Shown here: positions 10,156-20,849 of the stretch, in pieces
How the letters are laid out: each line of letters starts with the position of its first letter
Position numbering within the stretch: the stretch's first letter is position 1
Translations under genes and position numbers: made by a program
The notes under the pieces: generated by a model
The model's input: the letters and a program-made list of their open reading frames with translations, nothing else
Databases searched by the model: none
What the model was told of the DNA's origin: nothing
Origin: Anastrepha obliqua
Taxonomy: Eukaryota > Arthropoda > Insecta > Diptera > Tephritidae
Direction: 5' to 3'
DNA length: 64,000 bases
Assembly (NCBI RefSeq): GCF_027943255.1
Contig: NC_072893.1
Location: 124,929,784 to 124,993,783 of the forward strand

Positions 10156-10353
10156 TTTATATCAACATATAATATAACGCTTCGTAACTAAATAACTTTT
10201 AGGCCAGCGACGACAACATGGCGCGGTAGCCGAGCGACTAGCAATGTGAGCTTCCGATCCAAAATCCTTGGTTCGAATCACAAGAAAAAATAAAAGTTAT
10301 TTTTATTTAGTTCGTCGCTACTTTTATATCAACATATAATATAACGCTTCGTA
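10156..10353. repeat. 31-bp perfect direct repeats bracketing a tRNA-like unit
   Basis: The same 31 bases (beginning TTTATATCAACATATAATAT and ending GCTTCGTA) occur at 10156-10186 and 10323-10353. They enclose 136 bp that hold a tRNA-like promoter. Near the two inner edges, ACTAAATAACTTTT and AGCGACGA are matched by their reverse complements in swapped order. The repeats could be unusually long target-site duplications or the edges of a tandem unit. Confidence 0.75.
10219..10285 (+). ncRNA. tRNA-like pol III unit (SINE head candidate)
   Basis: A GGTAGCCGAGCGACTAG block matches an internal A box and GGTTCGAATC matches a B box, with spacing of about 45 bp, as in tRNA-derived SINE heads. There is no complementary acceptor stem and no clear anticodon arm, so it is not a functional tRNA. 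The block that follows is A-rich (CAAGAAAAAATAAAAG). The head resembles that of the SINE family at 57.2 and 58.8 kb in its A and B boxes only. Confidence 0.55.
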
Positions 10354-10469
10354 GCCTAGCCAAGTTGGTCGCTTTTTTCGTTTCACTTTTCCTCAAATCA
10401 CTCCCAACGATTCTAAAGAAGTTTTCACTTCAAAAAGGTTTCAAACCCTATGCTTGAAACACCAAATGA

Positions 10470-10556
10470 TAGAAAAAGTTTTTTTATAATGGCGGTCGCT
10501 TCTCGGCAGACAATGGCAAACCTCCGAGAGCATTTGTGCCATGAAAAGTTCCAGCA
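10470..10556 (+). mobile_element. SINE fragment (middle part)
   Basis: ATGGCGGTCGCTTCTCGGCA followed by ACAATGGCAAACCTCCGAGA and GCCATGAAAAG matches, in order, the central part of the full-length SINE at 57167-57496 read on its sense strand. Head and tail are missing. The piece is directly followed by a partial MITE. Confidence 0.7.
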
Positions 10557-10566
10557 GTGTACAAAC

Positions 10567-10679
10567 GGACAAGCAAATTGATCTCTAAAATAAAGACCTC
10601 CATCACTTAAAATCATTTTTTTTATTCAGTGAAAAGTGATTCAAAAACAAAATTCAATGATCAACTTTGCGCCACCTAG
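10567..10679 (+). mobile_element. Partial MITE (GGTGGCGCAAA family)
   Basis: The right end ATCAACTTTGCGCCACCTAG and the preceding AAATCATTTTTTTTATT block match the right half of the MITE at 46762-46981. The left half and its terminal repeat are absent. Confidence 0.65.
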
Positions 10680-11518
10680 TACATAGGTATACTCGTATAA
10701 ACACATATATATGCGTATATAAAGAAAAACAGGCACAATCCCATTTATTTTTATTTCTATTTTTCCATTCTAACTCTCTTTGAGTGTGTGTCGAACGGCA
10801 CACCAACACTAATTAGGCCACTTGAAATATGCATTTGCGTTGTACTCGCATAGTGCTGCCACATGCCATAGGCCGCATGCAACACTGCCAAAACAAATAC
10901 AAGGCAATGTAAAAAGAAAACAAAATTACAATAGGAAATATGGCAAAAAAACCAACACTAAAAATTCATACTTAGAAAAAGAGAGAAAAGTGTAAATCAG
11001 CCACTTTTATGCAATTTAAGGGCTACTTTGACGATTCGGCTGGTGAATAGAGAATCATTTCTTTGGTTTCTGTGCCATTTATGGGCGCCATGCTTAGTTG
11101 CAACGCGTCGTAATGGCAACAAATTTGAATGTAGTAAAAGTGCGATGGAAGTTAAGAAAAAGCTGAAATATTTCTCACATTTCAAATAGCGATTTTAGAA
11201 AGCCATCATAAAAGTCTCAAATCACTCGTAAGTAAGTGATTTTCATAGTTGGCTTACCGCTCTCAGTATGGCAAAGTCTCACAATACCCCTAACGAGCTA
11301 TGTAACGCTAAGAAGGCTGCTGTAGAGATATCAGGATCTCTTCTGTGTTCTCACGACAATTGGGGTCACGCTTTTCAAACCAAGAACAAATTTCAGCCAA
11401 GACCTTTAAAGACACGAAACCCCAATCCTGAAAGAAATCTCGGCGAAAAACTGCACTACACAAAAAAAAAAAAACAATAGGAACCAATTACAATAAATTA
11501 GTTGTTTTTATCGTAAAA
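10680..11518. other. Gene-free DNA
   Basis: Unique-looking sequence. An open frame at 11268-11480 (70 codons, Asn/Lys-rich) reads into a poly-A run and has no recognisable motif. No element ends were found. Confidence 0.4.
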
Positions 11519-11690
11519 TTCCCCCGTTGTTGTTGTTGCAGCAGCATAAACATTCCCCATACATATACGGAGAATGCTTCTGAATTGACAGTCCTTGGCC
11601 GGATATAAATCCCGGTCGTTCCGGCCACGTAGAATCGACTGTCGTGGGAACGGTGAAATTTCCCTCTCGAGCTTTGTTAGAGGTGCGGGC
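11519..11690 (-). repeat. Dispersed repeat ending in a CAA run (LINE 3'-UTR-like)
   Basis: On the minus strand the segment reads CGTTCCCACGACAGTCGATT, then a block with CCGGATTTATATCC-like sequence, then TATGGGGAATGTTTATGCTG, and finishes with CTGCAACAACAACAA. A related fragment with CGTAGACCCGACTATCGTGG lies at 35376-35412. The simple-repeat tail suggests a non-LTR 3' end. I recall similar sequence as common in tephritid genomes, but that is memory and not a search. Confidence 0.55.
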
Positions 11691-11699
11691 GGGCATGGG

Positions 11700-12300
11700 A
11701 GCTTCTTGTCTTTAAATATTTCGTGCTTGAACCTTAAAGGTCTTTCTGATTCATTTTATCTCTTCATGCTTTAGAAATGAATGGAATGATGAAACATAGA
11801 AAATTTCGATTGTTCGTTGAGTAAATCCTCCCTAGACTCTAAAAGAAGGGTTTGCGAAGATAGTTACGTGGCATTGTATTCAGAGCGGGCTAGTGGCAGG
11901 AACATTGATTCACGCTCTCCGCCTCCTGCGGCAAAAGAAATTTAAGAGGGACCCTTGACATCCTCTGAGAAGGTGTCAACGGAGAAGGTGCAGTACCGGC
12001 CCGTTCCTCTAACAAACTATGGATAGAATAGAACTATGGTTAAGAATCAAATCGATTGTTTTTTGCTAAAATAAGCGGGCTGAATTTAAGCAACGGAGGG
12101 ACGGCACCTTCTTTGCTTTCGACATTCTCTCTCATTAGACTCGAGTGCGGTCCGAGATTTAGATTTTTTTTCAATGTCATACAGCATGTGGATTCTACTA
12201 GCAGTTTTTGTTCAGGTCCGGAGATCTAAAATGAAGATGAGTGTATCTGCTTGTTTGTGATTGTAATTTGATTTCCTTCTTTGTCCGTTCATTTCAGATT
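11700..12300. other. Gene-free DNA
   Basis: Moderately GC-richer sequence with no coding frame of note and no recognised repeat. Confidence 0.4.
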
Positions 12301-12610
12301 GAGTGCCCTGGGCTGCCTTTAAGCGACTGGATCTAGAAGTCACTGAAAATGGAAATAAGGAAAGTTCTGTTCTGGAGATCAAAGGTGATTATACTTTCAT
12401 TTCTTTCTTTGCCAGTTCAATTGTCATAGAGTTCCCAGGACTGTTTCTAAGCGACTGGATAAGAAATCACTGAAAATGGAAATAAGGAAATCTTTCTCGT
12501 AGTTCGAGGAATAACCTTTTATTTGAAGTTCCCAAGATTGTTTTTAAGCGACTGGGTCAATAAGTCACTGAAAATGGGAACACGGAAATCTTACTCGTAG
12601 TTCGAGCAAT
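12301..12610. repeat. Threefold tandem repeat (TTTAAGCGACTGG units)
   Basis: Units begin at about 12301, 12429 and 12526. Each contains TAAGCGACTGG followed by AAGTCACTGAAAATGG and AGGAAA. The first two units also share the preceding TTCCTTCTTTGTCCGTTCA-type block, giving a 128-bp period. The last two share TCGTAGTTCGAG and are spaced 97 bp apart. Non-coding; unknown family. Confidence 0.75.
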
Positions 12611-12626
12611 AAACTTTTATTTCCAA

Positions 12627-12925
12627 CAAAATCTCATTTTAAATTCATAAACTCCATTCAACCTTTCAAAATAGGCTTTTGCTTCATTGATGAAATCTTC
12701 ATTCGACCACAAATTCCCTTCAGCTGAGCCATTTCTTCAGATTTGGTAAAAGAAAATATTCACTTGAGGCTAAATTTGGTGATTATATTAGATGAGGATT
12801 CCATTCTTAACTCAGTTCGTGAAATTTTGCTGCTGTGATTGCGGACTTGCGACGCGTTGGCTTGGTGGAAGAGAACTTATTTCCTTGCTAAATGCGGTCT
12901 TGCCTTGGGGGATGGCTATAATTCT
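12627..12925 (-). pseudogene. Mariner transposase relic
   Basis: On the minus strand the frame gives LFHQANAS, where mariners have an aspartate after HQ (here Ala, so the second catalytic residue is lost). It continues NLASSEYFLLPNLKKWLS, equivalent to the third-aspartate region with Glu in its place, and after a frameshift EGNLWSNEDFINEAKAYFE. This is the C-terminal third of a mariner of the same lineage as the copy at 7.5 kb. The rest of the element is missing or unrecognisable. Confidence 0.75.
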
Positions 12926-13449
12926 TAGAGAACGAGTCACAGGTGGCGGATAGCGAATGCTTTCCAGATATGGGTGGTAGGAGAAAAATTAAATATCTCC
13001 CGTGAACCAAAGAAGCCCGAAGAAGGAAAACTTCGTTAAAAACTATTTTCAAGCTCAGTGTCTGTTCACCATGTGAGGTGCGGCTGGAGTGGGTGTCGGC
13101 CTTGAATCAAGCGGCTCGGTATATAAATGTGCTCAACGGTCCTTGAACTCATCAAACATTGACTGTTTTATTCTAATGTTTGACCTACTATATACTAATG
13201 TTTAGGCATGGATCCAAATCCTAATGAAAATATGTCTCCATCGGTTAAGGGGTTGCATACGTCCAGAATTTTCAAAAAATCCATTTTTTCACATATTATT
13301 ATTCCCTATAGTTTTAGGCGTATTTCTGTAGAAGTCGCTTGTAAAAACTGCTCATAGATACAAAGTTATGGTAGAAAATGTAACTGCCGGACGAGAGTTT
13401 GATGAGCAAGTTTGACCTCGAGCGAAATGCACTTGAAAGGTTAAACTAA

Positions 13450-13772
13450 TTTTTCCGGCACGGTCTGCATGATAAATCATACAGTTCTTAATATTTTTTT
13501 TTTAATCAGCCACTTCGAAAGTGTTTTCTCTAGTCTGTGGAGCCGGATTATTGATATTTTAACTAAAAAATTGTATAACCATAATTAAAGTGTGATATTT
13601 GTGACGTAAAACACATACTTTTAAAACGCCGTAAATTACAAAATTTGTTTGAAATTCAAAAATCCGGCTCGACAGACTATAAGTACAACTGTATATTACA
13701 ATAATTTTTTTACTTTTTGCAGATCCATCAACATTTCAAGGATAATTGATGCAGACCGTGGAGCAACTTTTT
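13450..13772. repeat. Imperfect long inverted repeat enclosing a MITE
   Basis: CACGGTCTGCAT near 13458-13470 is matched by ATGCAGACCGTG near 13748-13760, and flanking bases extend the imperfect pairing to about 28 bp. The 320-bp span contains the smaller palindromic element at 13533-13677. It may be an older palindromic element into which the MITE inserted. Confidence 0.55.
13533..13677. mobile_element. 145-bp MITE with TA flanks
   Basis: Terminal inverted repeats of about 17 bp (GTCTGTGGAGCCGGATT at the left; AATCCGGCTCGACAGAC at the right) are each flanked directly by TA (13531-13532 and 13678-13679). Size, short inverted repeats and a TA duplication fit a Tc1/mariner-type MITE. No coding capacity. 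Confidence 0.8.
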
Positions 13773-13779
13773 TTTCATT

Positions 13780-14330
13780 GTACCTTGGGGCACGTGACTT
13801 TTTATATACTAAGTTTTGTAAAGAAAGGTTAAAATAAGTTTTTTAAGTACTAATAATCAATGTATAAAATTTTTTTGTATTTATTTTTATTGTTATCCCT
13901 TCTAAAAACAAGTTTTCTTTTAGCGCATTTTTGCTGCTGCTGAATGTTTGTAACTCCTTAATTCCTGGAATGCCGGCACAGCGAATATGCAGCTCCCAAA
14001 TTCATGCAGATATGTCAACATGATGAAGGAAATCACAGGTTCTATGCTTCACGAAGCGATCAGAATAAATAAGTAAGTAAATGCGTTCAGTTTTGATTGA
14101 AATTCGATTACTTTATTGATAGGCTAATCACTTACCCTGCCAGAATCAAATAGATTAACGAAACCAATGCAAGGCCCTATGCTCCCGAGGGTAGTGAACA
14201 AGGAAAAAACAAAATGCTATAAAACTGACTATGCTTGCCCAACCGCGGCTAACTGGCATACCCTTCTTATTGGCAGATAGATCCAACTTCAATTTACCAC
14301 GGGATGTCCACGTCTTCGAGCAACGTCAAT
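13780..14330. other. Gene-free DNA
   Basis: No supported feature was seen. Confidence 0.4.
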
Positions 14331-14334
14331 GTCT

Positions 14335-14660
14335 GCCTTGAAGTTAAGAGAAGCTTGTATTTGTGGTCTATTGGGAACAAATGTGATTCTGCTCTTGTTG
14401 AAAGCTTTCAAATGAACAAATATTTATGGAAGCTTTAATAACTGATTCATGTGATAAGCCGATCGTCTCTGAAAGTTAGCACCTATTATCATGCTGTGGA
14501 TTTTATAATTTTTATTAAGCAATTCTGGTGTGATATCCTCCATTGTCCAACCAGTACGTTGAGCGTGCCTTCATCATCACCTGAAATCACAGCGATTACA
14601 TCAAAATTGATAGTAAGAGCGTGTTGGATGGCTTCAGTTGATAGTTTCGAGCCTTCTTAA
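14335..14660 (-). pseudogene. Unidentified coding-like relic
   Basis: On the minus strand a frame beginning near 14660 reads LSTEAIQHALTINFDVIAV followed by ISGDDEGTLNVLVGQ. A frameshift leads to ITPELLNKNYKIHSMIIGA, and another segment nearby gives SRITFVPNRPQIQASLN and ADIDVARRRGHPVV. Composition is protein-like, not low-complexity, but frames are broken and I do not recognise the family. It could be a degraded retroelement or a retrocopied exon. Confidence 0.25.
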
Positions 14661-14699
14661 CTTTTCTCAATCTTTTGTTTGGTTTGAGTGATAGTTTTT

Positions 14700-16230
14700 T
14701 TTTCTATTTTTCTAAAAATTATTGCAAGCGTCTGTTTCAAATAGCTGAAATAAGAACACTATTTGGCGCATAAATTAGAAAATTAGGCTTGCGTTCTTTG
14801 GAGAGATGCTTCTTAACAAGCCATTTATTACTTTCTAAGAAGTATCAGAATCATCTGCTCTACTTTGCAGGCACTTTTTAGACCAGCCTCATATGCCTAC
14901 AGAGCTTAAGTTACTGCATATTCTGGTGAACTGTATTTGCCTTAAATTTAGTTGACAGTCAATTTATATGTACGAGTATATTTCCAAACCGCTTACTCTC
15001 CTGCCCGCAAGGGGGTGTATGAAGTATATGCGCTCGCTAATTCATTACCATTTCTCTGCTTAGCAAACAACCTTTAACACTTGTCGGTGTTCTCAACTGC
15101 GTTAATGAGGGTGCGAATGGGCACTTCAAACAAAATTTGCAGCACAAAGAAATCTAAAAATAAAGTAGAATAAAATTGAAAAAAAATATATTTTTTTTAA
15201 ATTAAAAATACCAAACCACCATTTAAGGTGGCTAAATGCGCAAAAATGTTGAATGTAGAAGGTGGCGATAGCCTAACACCAAAAATTATGCGCAAAAAAA
15301 TATAACGCAAAACCACCACCACCCATACGTTGGGTGGTTACAGGAAGGCTGCTATGCTTTTAAAAGAATATGAAAGCTGCTATTATTGTTGTCGCTATGC
15401 TCCTTTGGCAGTACGGTTGACATTGCTGCCAATGAGTGGGTTAAAACGAGGCAACCACTTCGCTAGAACGTTGACTACTTTGGTCGCCTGGCGGCATATC
15501 TTGGCGGCTTGAGTGGCTGCTAAAAGTGATTTTCGCAAAAATGCGATTTGCGTAAATGCGCTAATCATGGCAGCAATAGCAGCAGCAATAACAACAAAAA
15601 ACATTAAAACAACAAAGCCCACCATTACCACAGCTCGTTGTTGTGGCTTTTATGCAACTGCTTCAAGAATTTTCGCGCCAACGAACATTTGGCGAGTGTC
15701 GCTGTTGGCAACAAGCAGCCAGGCTTTTGAGGCCTAACGCTGCTTACACTCATAGGTATTTACATAAATATACATACATATGTGTATATACATTTATATA
15801 TGCGCATACATAAGCATCCTCAAGTATATAATTGTGCTTTTAAGTGTGCAACATGTCACATTAGCACCGTTGGTGGCGCCGCCGCTGTTGGTTTATTATG
15901 CGCTATTGTGCTAGTTCGAAATAATTGCTGTTATTGTTGTTGCTGCCATTATTGTTATTACTACAGCAGCTAATGATTAGCTCATTTCAGTACACATAAC
16001 AATTTTCGTATACATACGCTCTTCAATGTGCTGCTGAAAAGGCACTCAACACACATACGCATCTGCATGATCCTTTTGGCTGAGTCATACTTTGAGGAAA
16101 ATTCATGCAAAACACATAATTATTGCTTATACATACATACATGCAAGCCTTAATATGTACATAACTTTTTGTTTTTGTGGATATTTTGCCCTGCTTCGTA
16201 TCGGCAATCAATTAATTTTTAGAGCAACTT
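14700..16230. other. Gene-free DNA with trinucleotide runs
   Basis: Mixed sequence. GCAGCAATAACAACA-type runs occur near 15570-15610 and TTGTTGTTGC-type runs near 15925-15965. Ala-rich open frames on both strands around 15395-15737 follow from these runs and have no motif. No mobile-element ends were seen. Confidence 0.4.
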
Positions 16231-16235
16231 AGAAA

Positions 16236-16320
16236 TTGAGGTCTATTCGCAGGCGCCACTTCCCTTTTAATGTGAAAAACTTCATAAGACTTTTGAGTAT
16301 CACTCAGAAATTTTCAGGCC
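16236..16320 (+). repeat. Short dispersed repeat, copy 1
   Basis: GTCTATTCGCAGGCGC followed by a diverged AACTTC...GAGTAT...AAATTTT arrangement recurs at 29246-29330 (GTCTATCCGCAGGCGC). Non-coding; family unknown. Confidence 0.45.
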
Positions 16321-16329
16321 AGACAGCTT

Positions 16330-17245
16330 AGCGCTTCTTAAATTTAATAAAAGTGGAACTTAGTACTAGTTTCTTTGGGTATATTACCAATAAATGCTGT
16401 TAAACAAAATGAAAATGCATTTACCGCCAACTCTCTAAGGGCCACAACTTTATAAATTTTAAGCTCTTTTTATTGCGATTTTGCTGTTATGGTAGTTAAT
16501 TACACATATTTCAATACCAAGGTAATTTATAAACTTAGAAATATGCTTTAATAAATAAATAATTTCTTACGTTCTTCCAGCCGCGTTTAAATTTTTCGTA
16601 CTTAATAAACACAATCTCTGTTTTCGCATACCTTTGCTGTAAACTCTGCTCTGCTTTGCTGCTTACATCAGCACATCAGCTGTTAATTCTTCAAAACCGC
16701 TGAGAGACATTTAACAGTCAGTATCTTTTCTATTCTCTTCACCGTGCGGCCGATTACTGATCTAGATAATTTAAGCAGCAACTAAGTACACTTCACTGAC
16801 CAATTTCACAATTCAAGCTTGACTTTATAGAGATTTCAAGCAACAACAAAATACACGCTATTGCCGTTTTTGCGCTACTGCTGCTACTTTGTGGATGTGC
16901 CTTGAGTAGTCCGCTTTTATTCTAGTGAATTTTTTATAATAAACCTGATTATTACGGTTTTAAACCTGAAGTTAGGTTACCGCCTGATAGCTTGAAGATT
17001 ATTTTCTTCGCAGAATTTCGAAATTAGCCTCCAAAACCGAGATAGGGACCTTTGAAGTTCGAAAGAGGTGCTTTATTAAAAAAATATTTAATTAACGCGT
17101 GAAAATAACTTAAAAATATATCGTCCTGATCATTTTATCCCATCTATTTAAATATTTAAATAGCCCATCCCATTTGTTTATATATTAAGGTAGGTATTTT
17201 CGCAGAATATTTTACTATAGATGCGTTGTTCTGACTTTTCCAAAC
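16330..17245. other. Gene-free DNA
   Basis: AT-rich sequence with no supported feature. Confidence 0.4.
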
Positions 17246-17254
17246 TGGATAAGA

Positions 17255-17608
17255 AGCAATGCGAATGGGTCTGGTGGTGAACGATTAGAAAACGTAGTAT
17301 CTTCTGTCTTATAAGACTTACATCATGCGCGTCCTAATGTATGGCGCAGAAGCTTGGACGATGACAATATACGATGAGGCATCCCTTGGAGTGTTTGAGA
17401 GAAACATTGGGAGAGGTAGATTTTGGGCCTTTCCACGTTGGCGATGAAAGAATGAGCTGTATGAGCTTTATGACGTGGTAGCAGAGGAAAAAGAAAGGTC
17501 TCCTCTGCGTTGGAAAGATCAGGTGGAGAAGGACTTGGCTTCGTTTGGCGCGCTTTGTTAAACTGGGTCAAAATCGCTTAAGTGCTTAATGGGTCAATCA
17601 AGAAGAAG
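17255..17608 (+). pseudogene. RTE-like LINE C-terminal remnant with AAG tail
   Basis: The plus strand reads YIMRVLMYGAEAWTM and FERNIGRG (frame 1), then after a frameshift and stop NELYELYDVVAEE and RSPLRWKDQVEKDLAS. VLxYGxExW and the later LRW...VEKDL block are typical of the last 150 residues of RTE-like endonuclease/reverse transcriptase LINEs. The sequence ends in CAAGAAGAAGAA, a short simple-repeat tail. Multiple stops show it is dead. A related 3' end on the opposite strand lies at 63190-63545. Confidence 0.75.
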
Positions 17609-17619
17609 AACTTATTAGG

Positions 17620-20615
17620 TTACATTTGTGTCGCCTTTGGAAGCATTCTTCAAAATATAAAATATAAATGGTTTATAATAAAATATAATCAAAAAATTAA
17701 TGGCTTAAAAGAGAAATTGGTGGATTTATGAATTTATAAAATTTTTGTCACGCATTTCTTTTCTACGAATTTTTGTTTTAGAAAAGTGTACTCAGAAGGC
17801 AAGAATGTTAGATGCGTAATAATTCTGTTTGATGCATTTACAATGACCAGCTTTAAACCTTGCAAAAAGATTCTTTATTATTATATTAGAATATAAGATT
17901 TGGGCACTTGCAAACCGCTCAAGCACTCCACCGATTGATAGGAGCCAACTATTGGACTAAAATTTTCTTACTTAAGCTTCCGACATTTTATTTTGCTAGC
18001 TTTCGTCTTCACACAGCCAGCAAACACAAATTTTTTCCTCTCTTTGCACTTTGAAAATTTATAATGCAGCATTTTGCTGCTTGCCAATGGAGTCGCTCTA
18101 ATTGGGGGCGCATACAGTGTAATGGCTCATTTATTAGTTTTGCTTATGTGAATCTGGGGCCAAGCAATATATGTATGTATACATACTATATGTATGTGTG
18201 TGCATTCTTGTGGGTTTATTATTCTTATATTTCCCCTTACTTCAATTTCTTACAGCTGCCTCAGAGCAATCGTACGGGCAAACGGCATTCGGCGCTGCAT
18301 GCAACTGTCGATGTTGCACGTTCAGCTAAAATGCGCGTAATTAATTGTGACGTACAATCGCCTCAATGGCAATGGCAGCAGCAATAACAACAACAACAGC
18401 AACAACAGCAAAAATAACAACAGCAGCAACAACAACTGCAATAACAGAATTAACCAGCGGCAACAGAGCTACAAGCAATCAGTCAGTCAGTTAAACAGTC
18501 ACTCAGTCACGCATTTAGTCAGCCTACAAACCCGATTGGCGCAGTCAACAATCATTAACAGCCATGTTGCCAACGCGCCTGCCAGCATGAGCGCACGCAT
18601 GTATGTACATTTACACTGCATATGGATGTATGTGGGTGTGTGTGTGGGAGTGTGCAACATATGGTCATGTGGCAAGTTGAGTTGTAAGTTTTAATGAAGT
18701 GATGAACGTTTTTTGTTTTGTTTCTCGGTCCCATCACAATTTGAATTCACATTAACTGCAACAGCAACAACAGATAAATTGCTAAAAAAAGAAAAAACAA
18801 CAATTGTTGCATTGTGGCAACAATCGCGCGCTCTGGCTGCAGGTATCTGCGCGGCCAGCATAAAATTGTTGCATTGCTAATTGCTCTGGTCACTTGGACA
18901 CGGCGCGGCAAGAGTGATTTGGTATGCAATGTTTTTGTTGTTGTTGTGCGAGAAAACTTGCTTTTTTGTATGCTGCCCAAAAATGGCGCTGTGGCAGCCA
19001 ACATGCTGGCGCCGCACACACACACAAACGCGCAATGTTTGCTTTATAGTCGCTTGTTGTTTTTGTTGTTTTTTCGGCAACTGCATTTTAATGCACATAC
19101 CTAAGTATGTAGCTAGCGGCTGCGCGGTTATTGTTGTTGTCTTTGTGCGCATCACTATGTTGCACGCTTGCGAGTTGGCAGCGTTTACGCGTAATTTAGC
19201 GCGCAATATTATTTACGCTGCCACAACAACAAATAATGTAATATGCTCGCAACTTGCAACGCGTTGCACGTACGCATTTTTTCGTTAAGTGTTTGCTCTT
19301 GTTTTTGCTTTTTTTGTTTTTTTCTTCTACATTTTGCGCTTGTAGCTAGCGGAGCCAAAAGTGATGACGTCAAGCGGACAGCAAACAAAGAAAAATTCGT
19401 TCTTACGTACGACAAATAGTAATTTCATGCCACAAAATTTCATACCTGACAGCAATCAAACATTGCCGTTCACTGCTTTCGTATTTATGTATAAGTGTAT
19501 ATATGTGTATGTATGCATGCACTTTTTTCTAGCTGCTGCGCATGTTGCATAAATACTGTGTACGTTGGCGCGCATATGTTGCATGTGTTGCATGTTGCAG
19601 CAATTATTATTGTTATGAGCGTAAAATTCGAATTGACACGCCAGTGACACTTGGCCAACACCAATAATCAGCAGTAGCGGCAACAACAACTACAACAAAA
19701 ATAAAAATTGTGGTTGCAACAACCACACGCACATATGTGTGTGCATTGCATTGAAATACGTAGACACAAATTGCAGTACATGCAACACGCTACAGTGCTT
19801 TTGTATTTTGGCAGCGTTGCATGACCGCCGGAGTAGTGGCGGCGGCACAGTGGCTTGAGGCATTCGCTCAACTGGGATGAGATTAATATGTATTCGTTTG
19901 CATATGAGGAAAAATGCATGCATACATATATACATACATTGATATGTGTATGTGTGTGTATGTATCTGCATATACTTGTCACATTTACTTACACTTGCTG
20001 GTTTTGTATGTATGTAAATATGTTTGCCACTAAGTACGTTTCTGTGTACGTACGATTGCATATTTTCTAGGCTCAACAAGCTGTTTGCGGCATGCCACGC
20101 AAACTCCTGTGTCCAATGTAAGCGGGATTAGCTGGACACACACACAAGCGCGCACTTCGCTGCACTTTGAAATAAGCCAAACCACAAACTATGCAATAAT
20201 AATAACGAGCACTTTGAGCAGCTGTTGAAAAAAAACTACAGTTGGTTTCTTGAGAAAAATTTATTTCCGAAAAAAACTAAACACAGCTGCACTGGGCGTT
20301 GAAGAATGGCAGTTGAATGCTGTGGTGAATTTCGATTTAGGTTTAAACGTCAACAGCTTGCAAACTTCTGTTTTCGAAAAACGTTAAAACATATTGAAAA
20401 TTAATATTTTTCTAGAACATTTAGCGTTCTATGTACATGCTATTTTTTTTTTGGAATAAAAACCTTGCCACTGAGGGAAAACTTCTTGCTGCTTCTCATC
20501 AGTTGGTAAGGTAAAGGAGACAACTCCGTGGGGTGTCCAAAGAAATATTTTTATTTTTGCTCAATATTCACTGATGAACAAGAGTTTTGTGGTAAAGAGT
20601 TTCGATATGTAAGTT
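17620..20615. other. Gene-free, microsatellite-rich DNA
   Basis: About 3 kb with CAA/CAG runs (18375-18440), GTT/CAAC runs (18760-19150, 19680-19720), CACA/TGTG and ATGTATGTATG runs (18170-18210, 19015-19030, 19915-19970). Open frames on both strands here are Cys-, His- or Asn-rich by-products of these repeats. It resembles intronic or intergenic fly DNA; enhancer content cannot be judged by eye. Confidence 0.45.
18375..18445. repeat. CAA/CAG microsatellite
   Basis: Interrupted run of CAACAACAACAGCAAC-type triplets. It generates an Asn/Ser-rich frame at 18347-18480 without other protein features. Confidence 0.8.
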
Positions 20616-20620
20616 AAATA

Positions 20621-20845
20621 CGAGGGTTGTTATTTATATTTCTGGCCTTGGGGATTTTCAATGGAAAGTTTCACAAGAATATCATAAAACCACTCAGAAC
20701 ATTTTTATGTGCGGACTTTGGCTTTAGGCTTTTGGTATTCTTTACTGTGGCTTCAAAAATTCATATCGCCAAAAGTGGAATTAAATCATGAAAATTTTAA
20801 ATGCGATTATTTTTGTCACTTTCTGACGTGAATTAATAATAAGGC
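20621..20845 (+). mobile_element. Mariner 5' end (TIR plus start of transposase)
   Basis: TA at 20619-20620 is followed by CGAGGGTTGTTATTTATATT and TCTGGCCTTGG. The inward-read right end of the mariner at 33035 is closely similar. About 155 bp inside, GGAATTAAATCATGAAAATT and GCGATTATTTTT match the beginning of that element's transposase gene, here with GTG in place of the ATG. The copy is cut off near 20845, where an unrelated repeat begins. Confidence 0.75.
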
Positions 20846-20849
20846 AAGC

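Noticed and set aside
10219..10285. Functional tRNA gene
   Set aside because: A and B boxes are present, but there is no pairing acceptor stem and no credible anticodon arm. A SINE-like head is the better call.
13245..13300. piggyBac-type terminus (TTAAGGGGTTGCATACG)
   Set aside because: No inverted partner (CGTATGCAACCCC) was found within several kb, so there is no second end to support an element.
18064..19290. Several 90-135-codon frames on both strands
   Set aside because: They overlap one another on opposite strands and are dominated by repeat-encoded Asn, Cys, Thr or Leu. No motif was found.
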